Under the pieces are notes generated by a model. The model was not told the DNA's origin and ran no database searches. It worked only from the letters and a program-made list of their open reading frames with translations. Positions 8,679 through 18,530 of a stretch of 64,000 bases of DNA are shown one piece after another. The position numbers and the translations under genes are program-made. Source of the stretch: Cerasicoccus frondis (GTDB lineage Bacteria > Verrucomicrobiota > Verrucomicrobiia > Opitutales > Cerasicoccaceae). Location: assembly GCA_031296915.1 (NCBI GenBank), contig JAVDPC010000014.1, positions 62,001 through 126,000 on the forward strand, written 5' to 3'. Each line of letters starts with the position of its first letter. Position 1 is the stretch's first letter.

Positions 8679-9348
8679 TCGTGGTGTGGTGGGTGGTGGT
8701 TAGGCGCGCCCGACCTTCGTGGCCAGACGCCATGGGAATCGCTTCCACACGTAATACAATGAACAAAATGCGCCCAAAATAAAGCAAAAATTTACTAAAT
8801 TCATTAAAATAGTAAATTATACGCGGAGAATCGGCTCGGTTTACTAGCGGATCGACCTGTTTTTCCCGAAAACCAAGTCGATCCCGCGCCAAACCGAGTC
8901 GATCCTGGCCCAAACCGTGTCGATCCCGAGCGAAACCAAGACGTTCCAGCGAAAATCCTGCTCGATCCGCGGCAAAACCCGTTGGTTCTGCTGGCGAAAC
9001 AGGACGGATCAGGGAAGGACTGGTCGGAACCCATCGCATCGATCCATTGCTGACGAGATGATATTCTGGAAATTAGGAAAATCGATTCTGAAGGGAAGCT
9101 TAAGAAGCACCTCGTCGGCATCTGCATTCTGCGCGAACGCGAGGGCCTAGCTTCTCGCTCGAAGTGACTTTACGAATTGGGCTATCAGCTCATTTGGTGG
9201 AAATGAGAGATATCAAAAAGCCAATCATCATTAACTTATTCGTGATGTCTAATTCGGAAATGCCCCGCCAGAATTGCTGATTGTCCTTGCTATGAATGGG
9301 CATTGAATAATATCTAAAAATCTACTGATTACTAGTTAGCCAATTGAA
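8679..9348. other. Gene-free region around the 21-bp array
   Basis: Besides the tandem array I see no supported gene. The sequence becomes AT-rich from about 9180, marking entry into the following AT-richer gene pair. Confidence 0.6.
8831..9008. repeat. Degenerate 21-bp tandem repeat array
   Basis: About six units of 21 bases follow one another, for example GATCCCGCGCCAAACCGAGTC, GATCCTGGCCCAAACCGTGTC and GATCCCGAGCGAAACCAAGAC. Later units are more diverged. The first unit (8831-8851, GGCTCGGTTTACTAGCGGATC) is in inverted orientation. Because 21 is a multiple of three, the array keeps frames open on both strands and produces spurious reading frames. Confidence 0.85.
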
Positions 9349-9921
9349 ATGAATTTCGAAATAAAAGATGTTATTACGTTCCTAGGAGGCGGCATCGTTG
9401 TTTTCCTCCTCGAACAAGCGATACGGTTCTTCAGAAGAGAGCGTCGCATTCTCGGGTACACGGTTAACACACGAACCCTTGTAGAAAAATCTGATCCCGA
9501 CCTTAAGCTCGAATACAAAGGTATGGAGGTCGAAAAGGTATATTCCCACGAGGTAAGAATTAAGAACATCGGGAATGCATGCCTAAAAGAAGTTCCAGTG
9601 TTCATTATGCCGTCACCGGGAAAATTTTTCTTTGCGAAAATTGAAGCGAAACCAGGAATTCATTGCCCCAAGCTTGAGGGAGAACCTGGATGCGCATTCG
9701 AGTTTAACCTCCTAAACCCAAATGATGAAATAAAAGTTGAGTTGGTTGTTTTAGACTCATCCGATTCAAAATTGAAGATCGATGCACGTTCAGAACACCT
9801 GAAAGTCAGAGAAATTGCTGATTCCCTATCAGTCACCCAAGTTTTGGAAGTGGCCCTAGAGGGATCTTCGGGAATCAGTTGGACAGCCATAAAGCTAGCC
9901 AGCCTTATGATAAAGCGATGA
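9349..9921 (+). CDS. Membrane-anchored hypothetical protein
   Basis: This 190-aa protein has a single N-terminal membrane segment (roughly residues 8-28, FLGGGIVVFLLEQAIRFF) followed by positive charges. A cytoplasmic beta-rich domain of about 150 residues follows. The protein fold and function are not recognised. Base composition is AT-richer than the flanking NRPS and DNA-repair genes, as in the next gene, suggesting both arrived together by transfer. It is followed after 86 bases by the candidate HEPN gene. Confidence 0.7.
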   Translation: MNFEIKDVITFLGGGIVVFLLEQAIRFFRRERRILGYTVNTRTLVEKSDPDLKLEYKGMEVEKVYSHEVRIKNIGNACLKEVPVFIMPSPGKFFFAKIEAKPGIHCPKLEGEPGCAFEFNLLNPNDEIKVELVVLDSSDSKLKIDARSEHLKVREIADSLSVTQVLEVALEGSSGISWTAIKLASLMIKR

Positions 9922-10007
9922 AGGCTAACAATGCATTCGATACAGCACAGCCAAAGCGCTCCGCGAATGGTATTCGCGTATCACTTTTGAGTTGGGCGGA
10001 AGAATAA

Positions 10008-10808
10008 ATGGAAAAGACATTTGATACTGTCGACATGAAGGTAGCTGAGGCAGAATTCTTCCTAAGGAAGATGGCTGGCTGCGGCTTCGATTTAGAGGAG
10101 TTTCAATTTTATTTCAGCGCCTATCTTTCTGCTTCAAGAACAGTTACATTAGCACTACAACAGTTCAAAGATCTTGATGGCTTTGAAGCATGGTATGCGC
10201 CTCACCAAGAGAAGCTAAAGAAGAACCAAACCGCGAAATTCTTCCTGAATACACGTAACTCACATGTTCATGGGGGTGGCTACCCTATCCGAGGTGGAAG
10301 TTCTCATGGGCGCACTCACACATTTCACTTTTTTGATTACGATCACAATGATGTTGAACTTGGTGATGACGACGTTCTAGCGAGATCAAGAAGTTTCTTT
10401 TTAAGCCTAATCGAAATAGTATATGATTGTTATGTAGAGCTAGGGCCTCAGATTGACCCTCAACAGTTTTATACCAAAGAACACTTTGGAGGATCGATAG
10501 ATCAAGCTGAAGCGCAGATATATGGATGGATTATGACATCCTTTATTGATGAAGGATTTTCAGAAGATGATCGGTGGAGTGAGTTGCGATCAAGGCTCGA
10601 TAGTTGTAAAATCAATCATCTCTTCAAAGCATACTTAGGTAAGGTCACGCCACAACCAGTGGAACCGGAGCACTACCAAGATTTTGAACCATCGGATGAG
10701 GATCGAGGTTGGGTCCATATTCCTGCCGGGTTCAAAAATATCGAGGAATGGATGGGATTTATCAAACAGGAAAGGTCAGCTCAACAAGGTAGTGGCGGTA
10801 ATGGCTAA
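10008..10808 (+). CDS. Hypothetical protein with HEPN-type RNxxxH motif
   Basis: The protein has 266 residues and no signal peptide. A helical N-terminal region (residues 8-55) leads to Arg83-Asn84 followed by His88 (TRNSHVHGG). This matches the R-polar-x3-H active-site signature of HEPN ribonucleases, which is normally placed at the start of the last helix of the bundle. An acidic segment and a second helical domain follow. HEPN proteins are often toxins or abortive-infection effectors paired with MNT nucleotidyltransferases. A decayed MNT-like frame lies 38 bases downstream. The assignment rests on one short motif and the neighbour. A general unknown protein is the alternative. Confidence 0.6.
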   Translation: MEKTFDTVDMKVAEAEFFLRKMAGCGFDLEEFQFYFSAYLSASRTVTLALQQFKDLDGFEAWYAPHQEKLKKNQTAKFFLNTRNSHVHGGGYPIRGGSSHGRTHTFHFFDYDHNDVELGDDDVLARSRSFFLSLIEIVYDCYVELGPQIDPQQFYTKEHFGGSIDQAEAQIYGWIMTSFIDEGFSEDDRWSELRSRLDSCKINHLFKAYLGKVTPQPVEPEHYQDFEPSDEDRGWVHIPAGFKNIEEWMGFIKQERSAQQGSGGNG

Positions 10809-10845
10809 AGCCGCGTCTTACATAAACGTTAGATAAGTATATCGA

Positions 10846-11025
10846 ATGAAAGAGCTCCATGCCAGGGCAGCTATAGAATCTGTTAAACGCTTGCATTAAA
10901 AGAATGAGGATTTGATTGTGGTGATTCTCGGCGGATTTATTGCTAAGGGAATTTAGCGCGATGACTACGACGTTGATTTAATCGTCGTGGTAATCGATGG
11001 CGATTTTGCCGAACGCTTAGCTGAT
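10846..11025 (+). pseudogene. Decayed nucleotidyltransferase (MNT-like) remnant
   Basis: Reading from ATG 10846, one frame gives a short helix, a stop, then VVILGGFIAKGI, a second stop and RDDYDVDLIVVV. Ignoring the two stops, this matches the polymerase-beta type signature (Gly-Gly/Ser, about ten residues, then Asp-x-Asp) of MNT antitoxins and aminoglycoside nucleotidyltransferases. The similarity ends where a repeat fragment begins (11026). It is therefore interrupted twice and truncated. It lies directly after the candidate HEPN gene, as expected for a former HEPN-MNT pair. Confidence 0.5.
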
Positions 11026-11070
11026 GATCTCCAAATCTGCGTTCTTAATGTTGCGCGAGCCCTACATTCA
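11026..11070. repeat. Fragment of the family A repeat region
   Basis: The 17-mer GATCTCCAAATCTGCGT (11026-11042) also occurs at 7727-7743. It is followed by GCGCGAGCCCTAC (11053-11065), one arm of the family A hairpin. The junction coincides with the end of the MNT-like remnant. Confidence 0.7.
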
Positions 11071-11083
11071 AGATCTAGTCGAT

Positions 11084-11649
11084 TCAGCCCTTCAGCTCCC
11101 GATACCGAAAGCAATCAGTCGTGTGGTCGTTGACCATGCCGACGGCTTGCATGAAGGCGTAGCAGATCGTGGAGCCGACGAAGTTGAAGCCGCGCTTTTT
11201 TAAGTCCTTGCTCAAGGCGTCGGAGATCACGGTCTTCGCGGGGACTTCGGACAGCGAGCTCCAAGTGTTTTGGATCGGTGCTCCATCGACGAAGCGCCAC
11301 AGGTAGTTGTTGAGGCTGCCGAACTCCTCGATGATCGCCAGTGTGCCGCGGGCATTCTTCACGAGCGACTCCACCTTGAGCCGGTTGCGGATGATGCCCT
11401 CGTTCGCGAGGAGCATTTCCAAATCCTTGGGCCCAAATTCCGCGATGCGCGCGTAGTCGAAATCGTGCAGCGCTGCGCGGTAGTGCTCGCGTTTGCGGAG
11501 CACGGTTATCCAGCTGAGGCCGGCCTGCGCGCCTTCGAGAATGATGAACTCAAAGAGCTTGCGGTCGTCGTGAACAGGGACGCCCCACTCGCGGTCGTGG
11601 TAGTCGACGTAGAGCGGGTCATCGCCGCACCATTCACAACGATGCTGGC

Positions 11650-11653
<4 letters not shown>
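11084..11653 (-). CDS. tag: DNA-3-methyladenine glycosylase I
   Basis: This 189-aa enzyme removes 3-methyladenine from DNA in base-excision repair. The sequence follows E. coli Tag closely: [19 protein letters not shown] at the N terminus, [14 protein letters not shown] with the catalytic Glu, [18 protein letters not shown] and NDHTTDC at the end. The zinc ligands (Cys near 6, His near 19, and the C-terminal His and Cys) are all present. I chose the ATG at 11651-11653 because the longer frame upstream encodes an unrelated Arg-rich stretch antisense-like in composition. The chosen start forms an ATGA overlap with the stop of the upstream thioredoxin-domain gene, indicating coupling. Confidence 0.95.
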
Positions 11654-13665
<2,012 letters not shown>

Positions 13666-13670
13666 AAAAA

Positions 13671-13844
13671 TTACAGAGCGGATTTTAAATAAAGCAGGAA
13701 GCCGACGACGGCCCCCGCCGCTGCGAGGAGCCCGATCACGGCGCACCCGATCGGGATTTGGCGCACGCCTTCCCCGCACCGTCCGCAATAGTCGGCGTCT
13801 TTGGGCAAAGGGTTTTCGCATTCTCGACAGACTCTCTTACTCAT
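13671..13844 (-). CDS. 57-aa zinc-ribbon membrane protein
   Basis: The frame starts ATG 13842-13844 and ends with TAA 13671-13673. Residues 6-23 contain CREC and CGRC, two CxxC pairs spaced like a zinc ribbon (zinc_ribbon_2 type). A single membrane segment follows (residues 32-52, Gly/Ala/Val/Leu-rich), with a short basic tail. It ends 5 bases before the start of the YyaL-like gene, in the same orientation, so it is the first gene of a three-gene operon with tag. The protein is small, but the two CxxC pairs and position support it. Function is unknown. Confidence 0.75.
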   Translation of the reverse strand: MSKRVCRECENPLPKDADYCGRCGEGVRQIPIGCAVIGLLAAAGAVVGFLLYLKSAL

Positions 13845-14360
13845 CGACGGTTAGCTTGGGCGGTGAGCGCGCGGAGACCAGCGTAAAGTTAAGGGCGCGT
13901 GGGGCGATTGTGGGGATTGAAAACGCGGCCGTGGGGCGTCTAATGAGTAAATAGGTAGCGCCCGTTATCCTTAACGGGCAGTTTCAACTGAGTGGCAAAG
14001 GTAGCGGCCAGCGTCCCCGCTGGCCAAGCGTGGAACAAATAGAAGGAATCGGTCCGCGCCATGCGATATCGCCGCGGGATCGCGTCCCGCTCAACCACAG
14101 CATCGGGTTGCATTTTATGGCCAGCGGGGACGCAGGCCGCTACCTCGATAAGATGGATAGGAGGCCAACTGGATAGAACTGCCCGTTAGGGATAACGGGC
14201 GCTACCTCTGAGTGATTGAGATATCCCTCACACACACCTTCGGCGGAGTTGCCATTTGCGCAATGTGCAAATCTATCGGTCCAGGCTTCGGCAAGCTCAG
14301 CCCAAAACGGGACGCTGGGAAAACTTGCAACGGAGGCTTGAGGCGCGGGCGGGCATCCCC
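13845..14360. other. Divergent intergenic region between the zinc-ribbon operon and mutL
   Basis: Apart from the nested inverted repeat I see no gene. Bases 14256-14360 extend the mutL frame upstream but do not look like coding sequence. The purine-rich GGAGG near 14333 is too far from the chosen start to be its ribosome site. Confidence 0.6.
13953..14207. repeat. 255-bp nested inverted repeat (family C)
   Basis: Outer arms (13953-13983 and 14178-14207) are near-perfect reverse complements beginning AGGTAGCGCCCGTTATCC. Inner arms (13999-14026 and 14118-14145) are reverse complements with GGTAGCGGCCAGCGTCCCC, and each arm is itself palindromic. All ends carry GTAG/CTAC. This resembles two REPIN-like elements, one inside the other. 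No transposase is present. Confidence 0.9.
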
Positions 14361-16370
14361 ATGATGGATTGCTTGGCCGACTCTATCGACAGTCCACCTG
14401 CGCCGCGGATCCGCGTGCTGCCCGACCGCGTGATCAACCAGATCGCTGCGGGCGAGGTCATTGAGCGCCCGGCAGCCGTGGTGAAGGAGCTCGTGGAAAA
14501 CTCCCTCGACGCCGGCGCGACGCGTGTGGAGGTGGAGTTTCGCCACGGCGGCAAGAGCTACATTCGCATCGAAGACAACGGCAGCGGCATGTCGCCCGAC
14601 GAGGCGCTGATCTCCCTGGAGCGCCACGCCACGAGCAAGCTGCGCGAGGCCGACGACCTGCTGAAAATTACCAGCCTCGGCTTTCGCGGGGAGGCGATTC
14701 CGTCGATCGCCAGCGTGAGCCGCTTCACGATGAAGACGCGCTCGGCGGGCAGCGAGCACGGCACGGAAATCTTTGTCAACGGCGGCAAGTTCATCCACCA
14801 GAAGGAGTGTGGTATGCCGCAGGGCACCCGCATCGAGGTGGCGCATTTGTTCAACAGCGTGCCCGCGCGCCGGAAGTTTCTCAAGACGGACAACACCGAG
14901 GCCGCGCACATTGTCCACCTCGTGCGTCTGCTGGCGGTCGCGCGACCGGAGACGGCGTTCACGCTGATCGAAGACGGGCGCACGGTGTTTCAATCGCCCG
15001 AGTGCCCGACGATGAAGGACCGCGTGGCGGAGATCTGGGGGCGGCAAGTCGCGAACCAGCTGATCGAGCTGCCCGAGTCCAAGGGCAACAGCGGTCTCCG
15101 TCTCAAGGGGCTGATCGGCATGCCGGGTGTCGGCCGCACCACGCGCAAGGAAATGATCGCGCTCGTCAACGGGCGCGCCGTCGATAGCCGCACGATCAAC
15201 TACGCGCTCATCGAGGGCTACCACACGTTCATTCCCAAGGGGCGCTTCCCGCTCGCGTTTCTCTTCCTGCAAATCGACCCCGCCGCGATCGACGTAAACA
15301 TCCACCCCGCCAAGCGCGAGGTGCGTTTTCGTGACGAGGGCGCCGTGCGCCGCTTCGTGCTGACCAGTGTGCAGGAGCGACTGCGCGAGCTGGCGACCTT
15401 CGATCTAAAAAAGAAAGCCGCACCCGAGGAACTGCCCGACGAGGCGGCCCGTGTTGCCGAAGCACAGCTGGAAAAACGCGCTGCGCCGAAGACTCCCGCG
15501 CCAGCCGTTACGCCGAAGCCCGCGATCACGCCATCACCGGCAGTGACCCCCAAGCCGTCCAGTGAATCGGCCAACTACCCGCGCACGAATCCCAAGCCGG
15601 CTTCGGATGAATTTCGCGCGAAGTATCTTGCCGAGGCGAAGCCTGCTCCAGCGGCATCCGCTGCGAAGTCGGTTAAGCCTGCGCCCGAGGCCAAGACGCG
15701 TCCCGCCGAGAAGCCCGCGCCTGTTGAAAAGCAAGCGCACCCGGACATGCTTGAGCCGATGGAGGAGTCACACCTCGCGCCCGCTCCGCGCCGGTTCAAC
15801 TGGCGTTACCTGGGCCGCTTCAAAGTCGACTTTGCGCTGTTCGAAACCGAGACCGCGCTGACCCTCATTCGCCTGCGCGCCGCACACGAGCGCATTTGGT
15901 TCGAGCGCATCGTCGGATACTTTGCAAAGCAAAGTCCGGCGCGCCAGCAGCTGCTGTTTCCGATCCCCTTGGAGTTCGAGCCGCGCGCCTCTGCGGTGAT
16001 CAATGAAAGCCTGGAGTGGATCGACGCCCACGGCTTCACGCTGGAAGAATTTGGCCGCAACTTTTATCGCCTGGAAGCGCACCCGGACTGGCTCCCCGAA
16101 GCGCAAGCCGAGACCTTCCTGCGCGACATCGTGGACCGCCTGCGCGATGGCGAGATCGACCCCAAGCGCGCGCAACTCGCGCACGAAGCCTTGGCGAAAA
16201 TGGCGGCTACCCGCGCCGTCCGCTACGACGACCAGCTCCCCGACGCCGCTGTCGAAAAGCTAGCCGAGCAGCTACTCGAATGCCAGCAGCCACTCAGCTG
16301 CCCCCGCGGCCGCCCAACGATTATCGAGCTTTCCGCGAACGAACTCCGCAAACGCTTCGGCCTCGGCTAA
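14361..16370 (+). CDS. mutL: DNA mismatch repair protein MutL
   Basis: This 669-aa protein starts at ATG 14361 (the next codon is also ATG). The N-terminal GHKL ATPase has INQIAAGEVIERP, ENSLDAGA, DNGSGM and GFRGEAIPS. A Pro/Ala/Lys-rich linker follows (roughly residues 345-465, with repeated TPKP). The C-terminal dimerisation domain begins near 475. MutL couples mismatch recognition by MutS to strand removal. The nuclease motif DQHAxxExxxxE seen in most MutLs without MutH is here RLRAAHERIWFE, so two of the key residues are lost, although CPRGRP near the end is kept. Nicking activity is therefore doubtful. Confidence 0.95.
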   Translation: MMDCLADSIDSPPAPRIRVLPDRVINQIAAGEVIERPAAVVKELVENSLDAGATRVEVEFRHGGKSYIRIEDNGSGMSPDEALISLERHATSKLREADDLLKITSLGFRGEAIPSIASVSRFTMKTRSAGSEHGTEIFVNGGKFIHQKECGMPQGTRIEVAHLFNSVPARRKFLKTDNTEAAHIVHLVRLLAVARPETAFTLIEDGRTVFQSPECPTMKDRVAEIWGRQVANQLIELPESKGNSGLRLKGLIGMPGVGRTTRKEMIALVNGRAVDSRTINYALIEGYHTFIPKGRFPLAFLFLQIDPAAIDVNIHPAKREVRFRDEGAVRRFVLTSVQERLRELATFDLKKKAAPEELPDEAARVAEAQLEKRAAPKTPAPAVTPKPAITPSPAVTPKPSSESANYPRTNPKPASDEFRAKYLAEAKPAPAASAAKSVKPAPEAKTRPAEKPAPVEKQAHPDMLEPMEESHLAPAPRRFNWRYLGRFKVDFALFETETALTLIRLRAAHERIWFERIVGYFAKQSPARQQLLFPIPLEFEPRASAVINESLEWIDAHGFTLEEFGRNFYRLEAHPDWLPEAQAETFLRDIVDRLRDGEIDPKRAQLAHEALAKMAATRAVRYDDQLPDAAVEKLAEQLLECQQPLSCPRGRPTIIELSANELRKRFGLG

Positions 16371-16522
16371 GGCTTGAGAAAGTCAGTCCTGGCAACTGGA
16401 AGACGATTCATTTCTGCTGAGTGATTCGCAATCACGATTGGATTAAACCTTGCCAAATTCTATGATTAGGACAAAAGCTGTCCAGAATGTATATGTCAGG
16501 TCAGTATAGTTCAGGAAACCTT

Positions 16523-16861
16523 ATGTCCACCTTTGGCTCATGGTTGCGTGGCCTGCGTGAGGAGGCCGGCGTACCGCTCCGTGTCGTTGCGGCGGCGGCG
16601 GAGATGGACCAGTCCCTCCTGGGGCACATCGAGCGCGGACATCGCTTGCCTACGGAAGTTCAGGCGGATCGCTTGGCTGTCTATTTCGAGCAAGATCCCA
16701 AACACTTTCAAGCCTTGCGGCTGGCGGCAGAGCTCCAAGAACACTGCGCGGACCCCGAAATCCTGCAACTGGCGGGCCAACTGGTGGCCGAACCCTCCAA
16801 GGCTTTCCGTGTGAATAAGTCTGTGAAGAGTCGGGGAAAAGCCGTGAGCAAGAAAGAATAA
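16523..16861 (+). CDS. XRE-type helix-turn-helix regulator
   Basis: The protein has 112 residues from ATG 16523 (AGGAAA upstream). An ATG 36 bases earlier is possible but adds an unlikely extension. Residues 3-60 form an XRE DNA-binding domain: LRGLREEAGVPLRVVAAAA then MDQSLLGHIERGHRLP. The tail is basic. It sits 55 bases before the Mod gene in the same direction. It is probably the controller of the restriction-modification operon, as in many such systems. That role is inferred from position. Confidence 0.85.
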   Translation: MSTFGSWLRGLREEAGVPLRVVAAAAEMDQSLLGHIERGHRLPTEVQADRLAVYFEQDPKHFQALRLAAELQEHCADPEILQLAGQLVAEPSKAFRVNKSVKSRGKAVSKKE

Positions 16862-16916
16862 GACAGCATTCACAAATCAACCTTCAGCCCGCACACTACA
16901 CCGCTTCGCTAAAGCC

Positions 16917-18530
16917 ATGCCCAATCTCCATTTCAAAGGCAAATCCTTCGTCCAGAACCACCATCTGGCCGTGCCTTACCATGAGCTGATCCCCGTCAAG
17001 TCCAAGGGCCTCAGCCAGAAAGCCAGCCTGCACGACAACCTGATTGTTGAGGGGGACAACCTCCAAGCCCTCAAGGCGCTGCTGCCCACCTACCACGGCA
17101 AGGTGAAGTGTATCTACATCGACCCGCCCTACAACACGGGTAACGAAGGCTGGGCCTACAATGACAATGTCAATTCGCCCATGATGCGCGAATGGTTGGG
17201 CAAGGAAGTCGATCGCGAAGACCTAACCCGCCACGACAAGTGGTGCTGCATGATGATGCCCCGCCTCAAGCTCCTGCGCGAGCTCCTCACCGACGACGGC
17301 GCCATTTTCATTTCCATCGATGACAACGAAGTCCATCACCTTCGCTGCCTCATGGATGAAGTGTTCGGGGCGGAGAATTTTGTGGCTAATGTAATTTGGC
17401 AAAAGAAATATGGTGCTAAGAGCGATTCGAAGTATCTCTCTGAATCTCATGACCATATCATTTGTTACGCGCATAATTTAAATAATTTCACTCTTCGTCG
17501 ACTGCCGCGAAGTGACGAGCAGAACGCACGATATAAGAACCCAGATAACGACCCAAGAGGACCATGGACTTCTGGTGACCTGCTACGAAATGAAATTAGA
17601 GATTACGCAATATACGACATAGTGGGTCCAAGCGGGAAGGTACATCGACCACCGAGAGGAACTAGCTGGAGATTCACAGAAGATAAATTCAATGAATTGC
17701 GGAGAGAAAATCGCATTTGGTTCGGAGAGAACGGAGATAATGTGCCCCGCTTAAAACGCTTTCTGTCAGAAGTCAGTCAGGGTGTCCCAGCAACGACGCT
17801 ATGGAAATTCGATGAAGTCGGTCATAACGACGAAGCTAGAAAGGAAGTTAATCAAGTTTTTCACGATCAAGAGGATTCATTTGGGACCCCGAAACCTACT
17901 CGCTTAATCAAACGCATTCTCCAAATCGCAACTGACAAAGACTCGATCATCTTGGACAGCTTTGCGGGCAGCGGCACGACTGCCCACGCAGTCCTCGCGA
18001 TGAATCAGGAAGACGGCGGCAACCGGCGCTTTGTGCTCGTGGAGTGCGAGGACTACGTGGACACCACCACCGCCGAGCGCGTGCGCCGCGTCATTAAGGG
18101 CGTGCCCAACGCCAAGGACGACGCTCTGAAGGCGGGGCTCGGCGGGACCTTCAGCTACTTCAAACTCGGCAAGGCGTTGGAGCTGGATTCCCTGCTCGGC
18201 GGCGCGACACTGCCGGACTACAAGACGCTGGCCGGCTACATCTACTTCACCGCCACGGGCGAGGAGTTTGACCCGAGCGCTATTGACCGCAAAACGTGGT
18301 TCATCGGCGAGAGCCGTCTGTATGACGTGTTCCTGCTCTACACGGACGACGGCGAGAAGCTAAAGGACCTCGCGCTCGACATGGCTTCCGCTGAAAAACT
18401 CCCGAGCATCAGCGGGAAACGGAAGCTCGTGTTTGCGCCGACGAAGTATCTGGACGACTGGTTCCTGGACCGGTTTAAGATCACCTTCCAGCAACTCCCG
18501 TATCAAATCTACCAAAAGGTCTCCAAATGA
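16917..18530 (+). CDS. mod: Type III restriction-modification methyltransferase subunit (Mod)
   Basis: The 537-aa beta-class N6-adenine DNA methyltransferase has motif IV DPPYNTGNE near residue 71 and motif I LDSFAGSGTTAHAV near 345. That order defines the beta class. It recognises and methylates the target site and supplies specificity to the Res subunit. Residues about 157-344 (17385-17950) form the target recognition region and are visibly AT-richer, with different codon use from both flanks. This is expected when the recognition domain is exchanged by recombination. The stop overlaps the Res start in ATGA. Confidence 0.93.
   Translation: MPNLHFKGKSFVQNHHLAVPYHELIPVKSKGLSQKASLHDNLIVEGDNLQALKALLPTYHGKVKCIYIDPPYNTGNEGWAYNDNVNSPMMREWLGKEVDREDLTRHDKWCCMMMPRLKLLRELLTDDGAIFISIDDNEVHHLRCLMDEVFGAENFVANVIWQKKYGAKSDSKYLSESHDHIICYAHNLNNFTLRRLPRSDEQNARYKNPDNDPRGPWTSGDLLRNEIRDYAIYDIVGPSGKVHRPPRGTSWRFTEDKFNELRRENRIWFGENGDNVPRLKRFLSEVSQGVPATTLWKFDEVGHNDEARKEVNQVFHDQEDSFGTPKPTRLIKRILQIATDKDSIILDSFAGSGTTAHAVLAMNQEDGGNRRFVLVECEDYVDTTTAERVRRVIKGVPNAKDDALKAGLGGTFSYFKLGKALELDSLLGGATLPDYKTLAGYIYFTATGEEFDPSAIDRKTWFIGESRLYDVFLLYTDDGEKLKDLALDMASAEKLPSISGKRKLVFAPTKYLDDWFLDRFKITFQQLPYQIYQKVSK

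Noticed and set aside
8831..9008. Possible CRISPR array
   Set aside because: Units are contiguous with no unique spacers, and no cas genes are present.
8656..9127. Two reading frames with 7-residue repeats across the 21-bp array
   Set aside because: The open frames result from a 21-bp repeat (multiple of three). Different frames give different equally repetitive peptides, so neither is favoured.
13953..14207. Insertion sequence with transposase
   Set aside because: The inverted repeat encloses only 255 bases and no coding sequence.
14256..14360. N-terminal extension of MutL from an earlier ATG
   Set aside because: The added 35 residues precede the normal MutL start and are not MutL-like.
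14202..15305. 367-aa open frame opposite mutL
   Set aside because: Antisense to conserved MutL motifs; Arg/His/Ala-rich with no recognisable domain.
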